NCBI GenBank assembly: GCA_964016885.1 | Contig: OZ024741.1 | Span: 410,287,464 to 410,351,463 of the forward strand | Source of the DNA: Eledone cirrhosa | Lineage: Eukaryota > Mollusca > Cephalopoda > Octopoda > Eledonidae | DNA length: 64,000 bases | Direction: 5' to 3' | In this document: positions 51,575 through 64,000 of the stretch, in pieces | Layout of the letters: each line of letters opens with the position of its first letter | Numbering within the stretch: the stretch's first letter is position 1 | Notes under the pieces: generated by a model | Told to the model about the DNA's origin: nothing | The model's input: only the letters and a program-made list of their open reading frames with translations | Database searches by the model: none | Made by a program: the position numbers and the translations under genes

Positions 51575-54500
51575 ACTGTCTATGTTGTTTAACCCTTTCA
51601 TTACCATATTTCTGATGTAAGACTCTGTCTATGTTGTTTAACCCTTCCATTACCATATTTCTAATGTAAGACACTGTCTATGTTGTTTAACCCTTTCATT
51701 ACCATATTTCTAATGTAAGAGACTGTCTATGTTGTTTAACCCTTTCATTACCATATTTCTAATGTAAGACACTGTCTATGTTGTTTAACCCTTTCATTAC
51801 CATATTTCTAATGTAAGAGACTGTCTATGTTGTTTAACCCTTTCATTACCATATTTCTAATGTAAGACACTGTCTATGTTGTTTAACCCTTCCATTACCA
51901 TATTTCTAATGAAAGACATTGTCTATCTTGTTTAACCCTTTCATTACCATATTTCTCATGACCCTGTCTATGTTGTTTAACCCTTTCATTACCACATTTA
52001 TAATGTAAGACACTGTCTATGTTATTTAACCCTTTCACTACCATATTTCTACTGTAAGACAGTGTCTATGTTGTTTAACCCTTTCATTACCATATTTCTA
52101 ATGAAAGACACTGTCTATGTTGTTTAACCCTTCCATTACCACATTTCTAATGTAAGAAACTGTCTATGTTGTTTAACCCTTTCATTACCATATTTCTAAT
52201 GTAAGACACTGTCTATGTTGTTTAACCCTTTCATTACCATATTTCTAACATAAGACACTGTCTATGTTGTTTAACCCTTTCATTACCGTATTTCTAATGA
52301 AAGACACTGTCTATGTTGTTTAACACTTTCATTAGCATATTTCTAATGTAAGACACTGTCTATGTTGTTTAACCTTTTCACTACCATCTTTAACACTTTC
52401 ATTACCATATTTCTTATGTAAGACACTCTCTATGTTGTTTAACCCTTTCATTACCATATTTCTAATCTAAGACTCTGTCTATGTTGTTTAACTCTTCCAT
52501 TACCATATTTCTAATGTAAGACACAGTCTATGTTGTTTAACCCTTTCATTACCATATTTCTAATGAAAGACACTGTCTATGTTATTTATCCCTTTCCTTA
52601 CCATATTTCTAATGTAAGACACTGTCTATGTTGTTTAACCCTTTCATTACCATATTTCTAATGTAAGACACTGTCTATGTTGTTTAACCCTTTCATTACC
52701 ATATTTCTAATGTAAGAGACTGTCTATGTTGTTTAACCCTTTCATTACCATAATTCTCATGAAAGACACTGTCTATGTCTTTAACCCTTCCATTACCATA
52801 TTTTTAATCTAAGACTCTGTCTATGTTGTTTAACTCTTCCATTACCATATTTCTAATGTAAGACACAGTCTATGTTGTTTAACCCTTTCATTACCATATT
52901 TCTAATGAAAGACACTGTCTATGTTATTTATCCCTTTCATTACCATATTTCTAATGTAAGACACTGTCTATGTTGTTTAACCCTTTCATTACCATATTTC
53001 TGATGTAAGACTCTGTCTATGTTGTTTAACCCTTCCATTACCATATTTCTAATGTAAGACACTGTCTATGTTGTTTAACCCTTTCATTACCATATTTCTA
53101 ATGTAAGAGACTGTCTATGTTGTTTAACCCTTTCATTACCATATTTCTAATGTAAGACACTGTCTATGTTGTTTAACCCTTTCATTACCATATTTCTAAT
53201 GTAAGAGACTGTCTATGTTGTTTAACCCTTTCATTACCATATTTCTAATGTAAGACACTGTCTATGTTGTTTAACCCTTCCATTACCATATTTCTAATGA
53301 AAGACATTGTCTATCTTGTTTAACCCTTTCATTACCATATTTCTCATGACCCTGTCTATGTTGTTTAACCCTTTCATTACCACATTTATAATGTAAGACA
53401 CTGTCTATGTTATTTAACCCTTTCACTACCATATTTCTACTGTAAGACAGTGTCTATGTTGTTTAACCCTTTCATTACCATATTTCTAATGAAAGACACT
53501 GTCTATGTTGTTTAACCCTTCCATTACCACATTTCTAATGTAAGAAACTGTCTATGTTGTTTAACCCTTTCATTACCATATTTCTAATGTAAGACACTGT
53601 CTATGTTGTTTAACCCTTTCATTACCATATTTCTAACATAAGACACTGTCTATGTTGTTTAACCCTTTCATTACCGTATTTCTAATGAAAGACACTGTCT
53701 ATGTTGTTTAACACTTTCATTAGCATATTTCTAATGTAAGACACTGTCTATGTTGTTTAACCTTTTCACTACCATCTTTAACACTTTCATTACCATATTT
53801 CTTATGTAAGACACTCTCTATGTTGTTTAACCCTTTCATTACCATATTTCTAATCTAAGACTCTGTCTATGTTGTTTAACTCTTCCATTACCATATTTCT
53901 AATGTAAGACACAGTCTATGTTGTTTAACCCTTTCATTACCATATTTCTAATGAAAGACACTGTCTATGTTATTTATCCCTTTCCTTACCATATTTCTAA
54001 TGTAAGACACTGTCTATGTTGTTTAACCCTTTCATTACCATATTTCTAATGTAAGACACTGTCTATGTTGTTTAACCCTTTCATTACCATATTTCTAATG
54101 TAAGAGACTGTCTATGTTGTTTAACCCTTTCATTACCATAATTCTCATGAAAGACACTGTCTATGTCTTTAACCCTTCCATTACCATATTTTTAATCTAA
54201 GACTCTGTCTATGTTGTTTAACTCTTCCATTACCATATTTCTAATGTAAGACACAGTCTATGTTGTTTAACCCTTTCATTACCATATTTCTAATGAAAGA
54301 CACTGTCTATGTTATTTATCCCTTTCATTACCATATTTCTAATGTAAGACACTGTCTATGTTGTTTAACCCTTTCATTACCATATTTCTGATGTAAGACT
54401 CTGTCTATGTTGTTTAACCCTTCCATTACCATATTTCTAATGTAAGACACTGTCTATGTTGTTTAACCCTTTCATTACCATATTTCTAATGTAAGAGACT

Positions 54501-56527
54501 GTCTATGTTGTTTAACCCTTTCATTACCATATTTCTAATGTAAGACACTGTCTATGTTGTTTAACCCTTTCATTACCATATTTCTAATGTAAGAGACTGT
54601 CTATGTTGTTTAACCCTTTCATTACCATATTTCTAATGTAAGACACTGTCTATGTTGTTTAACCCTTCCATTACCATATTTCTAATGAAAGACATTGTCT
54701 ATCTTGTTTAACCCTTTCATTACCATATTTCTCATGACCCTGTCTATGTTGTTTAACCCTTTCATTACCACATTTATAATGTAAGACACTGTCTATGTTA
54801 TTTAACCCTTTCACTACCATATTTCTACTGTAAGACAGTGTCTATGTTGTTTAACCCTTTCATTACCATATTTCTAATGAAAGACACTGTCTATGTTGTT
54901 TAACCCTTCCATTACCACATTTCTAATGTAAGAAACTGTCTATGTTGTTTAACCCTTTCATTACCATATTTCTAATGTAAGACACTGTCTATGTTGTTTA
55001 ACCCTTTCATTACCATATTTCTAACATAAGACACTGTCTATGTTGTTTAACCCTTTCATTACCGTATTTCTAATGAAAGACACTGTCTATGTTGTTTAAC
55101 ACTTTCATTAGCATATTTCTAATGTAAGACACTGTCTATGTTGTTTAACCTTTTCACTACCATCTTTAACACTTTCATTACCATATTTCTTATGTAAGAC
55201 ACTCTCTATGTTGTTTAACCCTTTCATTACCATATTTCTAATCTAAGACTCTGTCTATGTTGTTTAACTCTTCCATTACCATATTTCTAATGTAAGACAC
55301 AGTCTATGTTGTTTAACCCTTTCATTACCATATTTCTAATGAAAGACACTGTCTATGTTATTTATCCCTTTCCTTACCATATTTCTAATGTAAGACACTG
55401 TCTATGTTGTTTAACCCTTTCATTACCATATTTCTAATGTAAGACACTGTCTATGTTGTTTAACCCTTTCATTACCATATTTCTAATGTAAGAGACTGTC
55501 TATGTTGTTTAACCCTTTCATTACCATAATTCTCATGAAAGACACTGTCTATGTCTTTAACCCTTCCATTACCATATTTTTAATCTAAGACTCTGTCTAT
55601 GTTGTTTAACTCTTCCATTACCATATTTCTAATGTAAGACACAGTCTATGTTGTTTAACCCTTTCATTACCATATTTCTAATGAAAGACACTGTCTATGT
55701 TATTTATCCCTTTCATTACCATATTTCTAATGTAAGACACTGTCTATGTTGTTTAACCCTTTCATTACCATATTTCTAATGTAAGACACTGTCTATGTTG
55801 TTTAACCCTTTCATTACCATATTTCTAATGTAAGAGACTGTCTATGTTGTTTAACCCTTTCATTACCATATTTCTAATGTAAGACACTGTCTATGTTGTT
55901 TAACCCTTTCATTACCATATTTCTAATGTAAGAGACTGTCTATGTTGTTTAACCCTTTCATTACCATATTTCTAATGTAAGACACTGTCTATGTTGTTTA
56001 ACCCTTCCATTACCATATTTCTAATGAAAGACATTGTCTATCTTGTTTAACCCTTTCATTACCATATTTCTCATGACTCTGTCTATGTTGTTTAACCCTT
56101 TCATTACCACATTTATAATGTAAGACACTGTCTATGTTATTTAACCCTTTAACTACCATATTTCTACTGTAAGACAGTGTCTATGTTGTTTAACCCTTTC
56201 ATTACCATATTTCTAATGAAAGACACTGTCTATGTTGTTTAACCCTTCCATTACCACATTTCTAATGTAAGAAACTGTCTATGTTGTTTAACCCTTTCAT
56301 TACCATATTTCTAATGTAAGACACTGTCTATGTTGTTTAACCCTTTCATTACCATATTTCTAACATAAGACACTGTCTATGTTGTTTAACCCTTTCATTA
56401 CCGTATTTCTAATGAAAGACACTGTCTATGTTGTTTAACCCTTTCATTAGCATATTTCTAATGTAAGACACTGTCTATGTTGTTTAACCTTTTCACTACC
56501 ATCTTTAACACTTTCATTACCATATTT
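51575..56527 (+). repeat. 1,388-bp higher-order repeat, about 3.6 copies (block H)
   Basis: CTGATGTAAGACTC occurs at 51,612, 53,000 and 54,388. CTCATGAC at 51,957, 53,345 and 54,733, and CTAACATAAG at 52,249, 53,637 and 55,025, show the same 1,388-bp step. The last, partial copy is one monomer shorter (1,339 bp; 56,072 and 56,364) and stops matching at about 56,527. The copies look almost identical by eye. The outer limits are approximate. Confidence 0.92.
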
Positions 56528-58900
56528 CTAATGTAAGACACTGTCTATGTTGTTTAACCCTTTCATTACCATATTTCTAACATAAGACACTGTCTATGTT
56601 GTTTAACCCTTTCATTACCGTATTTCTAATGTAAGACACTGTCTATGTTGTTTAACCCTTTCATTACCATATTTCTAATGTAAGACTCTGTCTATGTTGT
56701 TTAACCCTTCCATTACCATATTTCTAATGTAAGACACTGTCTATGTTGTTTAACCCTTTCATTACCATATTTCTAATGTAAGAGACTGTCTATGTTGTTT
56801 AACCCTTCTCATTACCATAATTCTAATGAAAGACACTGTCTATGTCTTTAACCCTTCCATTACCATATTTTTAATCTAAGACACTGTCTATGTTTTTTAA
56901 CTCTTCCATTACCATATTTCTAATGAAAGACATTGTCTATCTTGTTTAACCCTTTCATTACCATATTTCTCATGACTCTGTCTATGTTGTTTAACCCTTT
57001 CATTACCATATTTCTAATGTAAGACCCTGTCTATGTTGTTTAACCCTTTCATTACCTTATTTATAATGTAAGACACCGTCTATGTTGTTTAACCTTTTCA
57101 CTACCATCTTTAACACTTTCATTACCATATTTCTTATGTAAGACACTGTCTATGTTGATAAATCCTTTCATTACCATATTTCTAATGTAAGACACTGTCT
57201 ATGTTGTTTAACCCTTTCATTACCATATTTCTAATGTAAGACTCTCTCTATGTTGTTTAACCCTTTCATTACCATATTTCTAACGTAAGACACTGTCTAT
57301 GTTGTTTAACCCTTTCATTACCATATTTCTAATGTAAGACTCTGTCTATGTTGTTTAACCCTTCCATTTAAATATTTCTAATGTAAGACACTGTCTATGT
57401 TGTTTAACCCTTTCATTACCATAATTCTCATGAAAGACACTGTCTATGTCTTTAACCCTTCCATTACCATATTTTTAATCTAAGACTCTGTCTATGTTGT
57501 TTAACTCTTCCATTACCATATTTCTAATGTAAGACACAGTCTATGTTGTTTAACCCTTTCATTACCATATTTCTAATGAAAGACACTGTCTATGTTATTT
57601 ATCCCTTTCATTACCATATTTCTAATGTAAGACACTGTCTATGTTGTTTAACCCTTTCATTACCATATTTCTAATGTAAGACACTGTCTATGTTGTTTAA
57701 CCCTTTCATTACCATATTTCTAATGTAAGAGACTGTCTATGTTGTTTAAACCTTTCATTACCATATTTCTAATGTAAGACACTGTCTATGTTGTTTAACC
57801 CTTTCATTACCATATTTCTAATGTAAGAGACTGTCTATGTTGTTTAACCCTTTCATTATCATATTTCTAATGTAAGACACTGTCTATGTTGTTTAACCCT
57901 TCCATTACCATATTTCTAATGAAAGACATTGTCTATCTTGTTTAACCCTTTCATTACCATATTTCTCATGACTCTGTCTAAGTTGTTTAACCTTTTCATT
58001 ACCACATTTATAATGTAAGACCCTGTCTATGTTATTTAAACCTTTCACTACCATATTTCTACTGTAAGACAGTGTCTATGTTGTTTAACGCTTTCATTAC
58101 CATATTTCTAATGAAAGACACTGTCTATGTTGTTTAACCCTTCCATTACCACATTTCTAATGTAAGAAACTGTCTATGTTGTTTAACCCTTTCATTACCA
58201 TATTTCTAATGTAAGACACTGTCTATGTTGTTTAACCCTTTCATTACCATATTTCTAACATAAGACACTGTCTATGTTGTTTAACCCTTTCATTACCGTA
58301 TTTCTAATGAAAGACACTGTCTATGTTGTTTAACCCTTTCATTAGCATATTTCTAATGTAAGACACTGTCTATGTTGTTTAACCTTTTCACTACCATCTT
58401 TAACACTTTCATTACCATATTTCTAATGTAAGACACTGTCTATGTTGTTTAACCCTTTCATTACCATATTTCTAACATAAGACACTGTCTATGTTGTTTA
58501 ACCCTTTCATTACCGTATTTCTAATGTAAGACACTGTCTATGTTGTTTAACCCTTTCATTACCATGTTTCTAATGTAAGACTCTGTCTATGTTGTTTAAC
58601 CCTTCCATTACCATATTTCTAATGTAAGACACTGTCTATGTTGTTTAACCCTTTCATTACCATATTTCTAATGAAAGACACTGTCTATGTTATTTAACCC
58701 TTTCATTACCATATTTCTAATGTAAGACACTGTCTATGTTGTTTAACACTTTCATTACCATATTTCTAATGTAAGACACTATCTATGTTGTTTAAACCTT
58801 TCATTACCATATTTCTAATGTAAGAGACTGTCTATGTTGTTTAACCCTTCTCATTACCATAATTCTAATGAAAGACACTGTCTATGTCTTTAACCCTTCC
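54960..58900 (+). repeat. Large duplication of about 4 kb, copy 1 (block I)
   Basis: Recurs at about 60,180-64,000. The offset is 5,221 bp at CTAACATAAG (55,025 and 60,246) and 5,172 bp over CTCATGAC (56,072 and 61,244; 57,967 and 63,139) and CCATTTAAATATT (57,366 and 62,538). It is 5,123 bp at GACACTATC (58,781 and 63,904). Each step is one monomer. The block contains the end of the 1,388-bp repeat series, so it is younger than that series. Confidence 0.87.
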
Positions 58901-58910
58901 ATTACCATAT

Positions 58911-59200
58911 TTTTAATCTAAGACACTGTCTATGTTTTTTAACTCTTCTATTACCATATTTCTAATGAAAGACATTGTCTATCTTGTTTAACCCTTTCAT
59001 TACCATATTTCTCATGACTCTGTCTATGTTGTTTAACCCTTTCATTACCATATCTTTAATCTAAGACACTGTCTATGTTTTTTAACTCTTCCATTACCAT
59101 ATTTCTAATGAAAGACATTGTCTATCTTGTTTAACCCTTTCATTACCATATTTCTCATGACTCTGTCTATGTTGTTTAACCCTTTCATTACCATATTTCT
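58911..59200 (+). repeat. Local 143-bp tandem duplication
   Basis: A three-monomer string with TTTAATCTAAGACAC, TTTTTTAACTCTTC, GACATTGTCTATCTTG and the short CTCATGAC monomer occurs twice in a row, 143 bp apart (AATCTA at 58,915 and 59,058). The length is two full monomers plus the 45-bp variant. Confidence 0.78.
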
Positions 59201-60179
59201 AATGTAAGAGACTGTCTATGTTGTTTAACCTTTTTACTACCATCTTTAACACTTTCATTACCATGTTTCTTATGTAAGACACTCTCTATGTTGTTTAACC
59301 CTTTCATTACCTTATTTATAATGTAAGACACCGTCTATGTTGTTTAACCTTTTCACTACCATCTTTAACACTTTCATAACCATATTTCTTATGTAAGACA
59401 CTCTCTATGTTGTTTAACCCTTTCATTACCATATTTCTAATGTAAGACCCTGTCTATGTTGTTTAACCCTTTCATTCCCTTATTTATAATGTAAGACACC
59501 GTCTATGCTGTTTAACCTTTTCACTACCATCTTTAACACTTTCATTACCATATTTCTTATGTAAGACACTGTCTATGTTGTTTAATCCTTTCATTACCAT
59601 ATTTCTAATGTAAGACACTGTCTATGTTGTTTAACCCTTTCATTACCATATTTCTAATGTAAGACTATGTCTATGTTGTTTAACCCTTTCATTACCATAT
59701 TTCTAACGTAAGACACTGTCTATGTTGTTTAACCCTTTCATTACCGTATTTCTAATGAAAGACACTGTCTATGTTGTTTAACACTTTCATTACCATATTT
59801 CTAATGTAAGACTCTGTCTATGTTGTTTAATCCTTTCATTACCATATTTCTAATGTAAGACACTGTCTATGTTGTTTAACCCTTTCATTACCATATTTCT
59901 AATGTAAGACTCTGTCTATGTTGTTTAACCCTTTCATTACCATATTTCTAACGTAAGACACTGTCTATGTTGTTTAACCCTTTCATTACCGTATTTCTAA
60001 TGAAAGACACTGTCTATGTTGTTTAACCCTTTCATTACCATATTTCTGATGTAAGACTCTGTCTATGTTGTTTAACACTTCCATTACCATATTTCTAATG
60101 TAAGACACTGTCTATGTTGTTTAACCCTTTCATTACCATAATTCTAATGTAAGAGACTGTCTATGTTGTTTAACACTTT

Positions 60180-63100
60180 CATTACCATATTTCTAATGTA
60201 AGACACTGTCTATGTTGTTTAACCCTTTCATTACCATATTTCTAACATAAGACACTGTCTATGTTGTTTAACCCTTTCATTACCGTATTTCTAATGAAAG
60301 ACACTGTCTATGTTGTTTAACACTTTCATTAGCATATTTCTAATGTAAGACACTGTCTATGTTGTTTAACCTTTTCACTACCATCTTTAACACTTTCATT
60401 ACCATATTTCTTATGTAAGACACTCTCTATGTTGTTTAACCCTTTCATTACCATATTTCTAATCTAAGACTCTGTCTATGTTGTTTAACTCTTCCATTAC
60501 CATATTTCTAATGTAAGACACAGTCTATGTTGTTTAACCCTTTCATTACCATATTTCTAATGAAAGACACTGTCTACGTTATTTATCCCTTTCCTTACCA
60601 TATTTCTAATGTAAGACACTGTCTATGTTGTTTAACCCTTTCATTACCATATTTCTAATGTAAGACACTGTCTATGTTGTTTAACCCTTTCATTACCATA
60701 TTTCTAATGTAAGAGACTGTCTATGTTGTTTAACCCTTTCATTACCATAATTCTCATGAAAGACACTGTCTATGTCTTTAACCCTTCCATTACCATATTT
60801 TTAATCTAAGACTCTGTCTATGTTGTTTAACTCTTCCATTACCATATTTCTAATGTAAGACACAGTCTATGTTGTTTAACCCTTTCATTACCATATTTCT
60901 AATGAAAGACACTGTCTATGTTATTTATCCCTTTCATTACCATATTTCTAATGTAAGACACTGTCTATGTTGTTTAACCCTTTCATTACCATATTTCTAA
61001 TGTAAGACACTGTCTATGTTGTTTAACCCTTTCATTACCATATTTCTAATGTAAGACACTGTCTATGTTGTTTAACCCTTTCATTACCATATTTCTAATG
61101 TAAGAGACTGTCTATGTTGTTTAACCCTTTCATTACCATATTTCTAATGTAAGACACTGTCTATGTTGTTTAACCCTTCCATTACCATATTTCTAATGAA
61201 AGACATTGTCTATCTTGTTTAACCCTTTCATTACCATATTTCTCATGACTCTGTCTATGTTGTTTAACCCTTTCATTACCACATTTATAATGTAAGACAC
61301 TGTCTATGTTATTTAACCCTTTCACTACCATATTTCTACTGTAAGACAGTGTCTATGTTGTTTAACCCTTTCATTACCATATTTCTAATGAAAGACACTG
61401 TCTATGTTGTTTAACCCTTCCATTACCACATTTCTAATGTAAGAAACTGTCTATGTTGTTTAACCCTTTCATTACCATATTTCTAATGTAAGACACTGTC
61501 TATGTTGTTTAACCCTTTCATTACCATATTTCTAACATAAGACACTGTCTATGTTGTTTAACCCTTTCATTACCGTATTTCTAATGAAAGACACTGTCTA
61601 TGTTGTTTAACCCTTTCATTAGCATATTTCTAATGTAAGACACTGTCTATGTTGTTTAACCTTTTCACTACCATCTTTAACACTTTCATTACCATATTTC
61701 TAATGTAAGACACTGTCTATGTTGTTTAACCCTTTCATTACCATATTTCTAACATAAGACACTGTCTATGTTGTTTAACCCTTTCATTACCGTATTTCTA
61801 ATGTAAGACACTGTCTATGTTGTTTAACCCTTTCATTACCATATTTCTAATGTAAGACTCTGTCTATGTTGTTTAACCCTTCCATTACCATATTTCTAAT
61901 GTAAGACACTGTCTATGTTGTTTAACCCTTTCATTACCATATTTCTAATGTAAGAGACTGTCTATGTTGTTTAACCCTTCTCATTACCATAATTCTAATG
62001 AAAGACACTGTCTATGTCTTTAACCCTTCCATTACCATATTTTTAATCTAAGACACTGTCTATGTTTTTTAACTCTTCCATTACCATATTTCTAATGAAA
62101 GACATTGTCTATCTTGTTTAACCCTTTCATTACCATATTTCTCATGACTCTGTCTATGTTGTTTAACCCTTTCATTACCATATTTCTAATGTAAGACCCT
62201 GTCTATGTTGTTTAACCCTTTCATTACCTTATTTATAATGTAAGACACCGTCTATGTTGTTTAACCTTTTCACTACCATCTTTAACACTTTCATTACCAT
62301 ATTTCTTATGTAAGACACTGTCTATGTTGATAAATCCTTTCATTACCATATTTCTAATGTAAGACACTGTCTATGTTGTTTAACACTTTCATTACCATAT
62401 TTCTAATGTAAGACTCTCTCTATGTTGTTTAACCCTTTCATTACCATATTTCTAACGTAAGACACTGTCTATGTTGTTTAACCCTTTCATTACCATATTT
62501 CTAATGTAAGACTCTGTCTATGTTGTTTAACCCTTCCATTTAAATATTTCTAATGTAAGACACTGTCTATGTTGTTTAACCCTTTCATTACCATAATTCT
62601 CATGAAAGACACTGTCTATGTCTTTAACCCTTCCATTACCATATTTTTAATCTAAGACTCTGTCTATGTTGTTTAACTCTTCCATTACCATATTTCTAAT
62701 GTAAGACACAGTCTATGTTGTTTAACCCTTTCATTACCATATTTCTAATGAAAGACACTGTCTATGTTATTTATCCCTTACATTACCATATTTCTAATGT
62801 AAGACACTGTCTATGTTGTTTAACCCTTTCATTACCATATTTCTAATGTAAGACACTGTCTATGTTGTTTAACCCTTTCATTACCATATTTCTAATGTAA
62901 GAGACTGTCTATGTTGTTTAACCCTTTCATTACCATATTTCTAATGTAAGACACTGTCTATGTTGTTTAACCCTTTCATTACCATATTTCTAATGTAAGA
63001 GACTGTCTATGTTGTTTAACCCTTTCATTATCATATTTCTAATGTAAGACACTGTCTATGTTGTTTAACCCTTCCATTACCATATTTCTAATGAAAGACA

Positions 63101-64000
63101 TTGTCTATCTTGTTTAACCCTTTCATTACCATATTTCTCATGACTCTGTCTAAGTTGTTTAACCTTTTCATTACCACATTTATAATGTAAGACACTGTCT
63201 ATGTTATTTAAACCTTTCACTACCATATTTCTACTGTAAGACAGTGTCTATGTTGTTTAACCCTTTCATTACCATATTTCTAATGAAAGACACTGTCTAT
63301 GTTGTTTAACCCTTCCATTACCACATTTCTAATGTAAGAAACTGTCTATGTTGTTTAACCCTTTCATTACCATATTTCTAATGTAAGACACTGTCTATGT
63401 TGTTTAACCCTTTCATTACCATATTTCTAACATAAGACACTGTCTATGTTGTTTAACCCTTTCATTACCGTATTTCTAATGAAAGACACTGTCTATGTTG
63501 TTTAACCCTTTCATTAGCAGATTTCTAATGTAAGACACTGTCTATGTTGTTTAACCTTTTCACTACCATCTTTAACACTTTCATTACCATATTTCTAATG
63601 TAAGACACTGTCTATGTTGTTTAACCCTTTCATTACCATATTTCTAACATAAGACACTGTCTATGTTGTTTAACCCTTTCATTACCATGTTTCTAATGTA
63701 AGACTCTGTCTATGTTGTTTAACCCTTCCATTACCATATTTCTAATGTAAGACACTGTCTATGTTGTTTAACCCTTTCATTACCATATTTCTAATGAAAG
63801 ACACTGTCTATGTTATTTAACCCTTTCATTACCATATTTCTAATGTAAGACACTGTCTATGTTGTTTAACACTTTCATTACCATATTTCTAATGTAAGAC
63901 ACTATCTATGTTGTTTAAACCTTTCATTACCATATTTCTAATGTAAGAGACTGTCTATGTTGTTTAACCCTTCTCATTACCATAATTCTAATGAAAGACA
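60180..64000 (+). repeat. Large duplication of about 4 kb, copy 2 (block I)
   Basis: Second copy of 54,960-58,900, running off the right edge of the window. Relative to copy 1 it has an extra monomer near 61,000 and lacks one CCGTATTTCTAATGTAAG monomer near 63,670. Confidence 0.87.

Larger units (their letters stand above)
42466..64000 (+). repeat. 49-bp satellite array, right segment
   Basis: The same 49-bp satellite continues to the window edge without interruption. This part shows the clearest higher-order structure: a roughly 1.2-kb doublet, a 2,185-bp doublet, a 1,388-bp unit repeated about 3.6 times and a roughly 5.2-kb duplication. It has its own set of diagnostic variants, such as CTAACATAAG, CCGTATTTC, CTCATGAC, TCCATTTAAATATT and GTTGATAAATCC. 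No gene or other repeat family was seen. Confidence 0.98.

Noticed and set aside
1..64000. Telomeric repeat, from the TTTAACCC motifs
   Set aside because: TTAACCC occurs once per 49 bp inside a longer unit. There are no tandem CCCTAA/TTAGGG runs.
1..64000. CENP-B box
   Set aside because: No TTCG....A..CGGG-like sequence in the monomer or its common variants. The few TTCG cases (such as TTTCGTTGCG) lack the second half.

Overview
The window is eukaryotic and almost entirely satellite DNA. About 61 of 64 kb is one head-to-tail array of a 49-bp, AT-rich monomer (about 31% GC in the consensus I derived by eye), or roughly 1,240 monomers, all in one orientation. The array is interrupted by two 5'-truncated non-LTR retrotransposons (LINEs), both in the same direction as the monomers. 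I see no host gene, rRNA, tRNA or CRISPR array.

Organism: the 3' end of the second LINE (about 42,300-42,458) carries the GGCATCCAGCTGTAGAAA-like, CCCATGCTAGCGTGGAA-like and (GAT)n tail that I know as very common at the ends of dispersed repeats in coleoid cephalopods (octopus, squid, cuttlefish). A cephalopod is therefore the best guess, as recognition from memory rather than a search result.

Layout: 1-18,942 is satellite. 18,953-20,252 is LINE 1, a Tx1/L1-like 3' fragment that keeps the end of ORF2 with a zinc knuckle, a hairpin-rich 3' UTR and a 10-bp target-site duplication. 20,263-40,747 is satellite. 40,755-42,458 is LINE 2, an RTE-like fragment that keeps most of the reverse transcriptase, an embedded C4HC3 (PHD-type) finger, the C-terminal region and a (GAT)7 tail, with a probable 7-bp target-site duplication. 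42,466-64,000 is satellite.

The satellite is built at several scales. The 49-bp monomer carries diagnostic variants: 45-, 48-, 54- and 57-bp forms and a 21-bp truncated one. Strings of variants are copied as larger blocks: 2,446 bp (15,871-22,072), about 3.2 kb (24,725-30,885), about 1.2 kb (45,150-47,500), 2,185 bp (47,105-51,474), 1,388 bp repeated about 3.6 times (51,575-56,527), and about 5.2 kb (54,960-64,000). LINE 1 sits in only one of two adjacent 2,446-bp copies. The other copy keeps the empty site, so the insertion is younger than that duplication.

The pattern fits a large heterochromatic, possibly pericentromeric or centromeric, satellite that evolves by unequal exchange and occasionally captures LINEs. 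The sequence alone does not show centromere function. Identity statements come from reading variant markers, not from a computed alignment.
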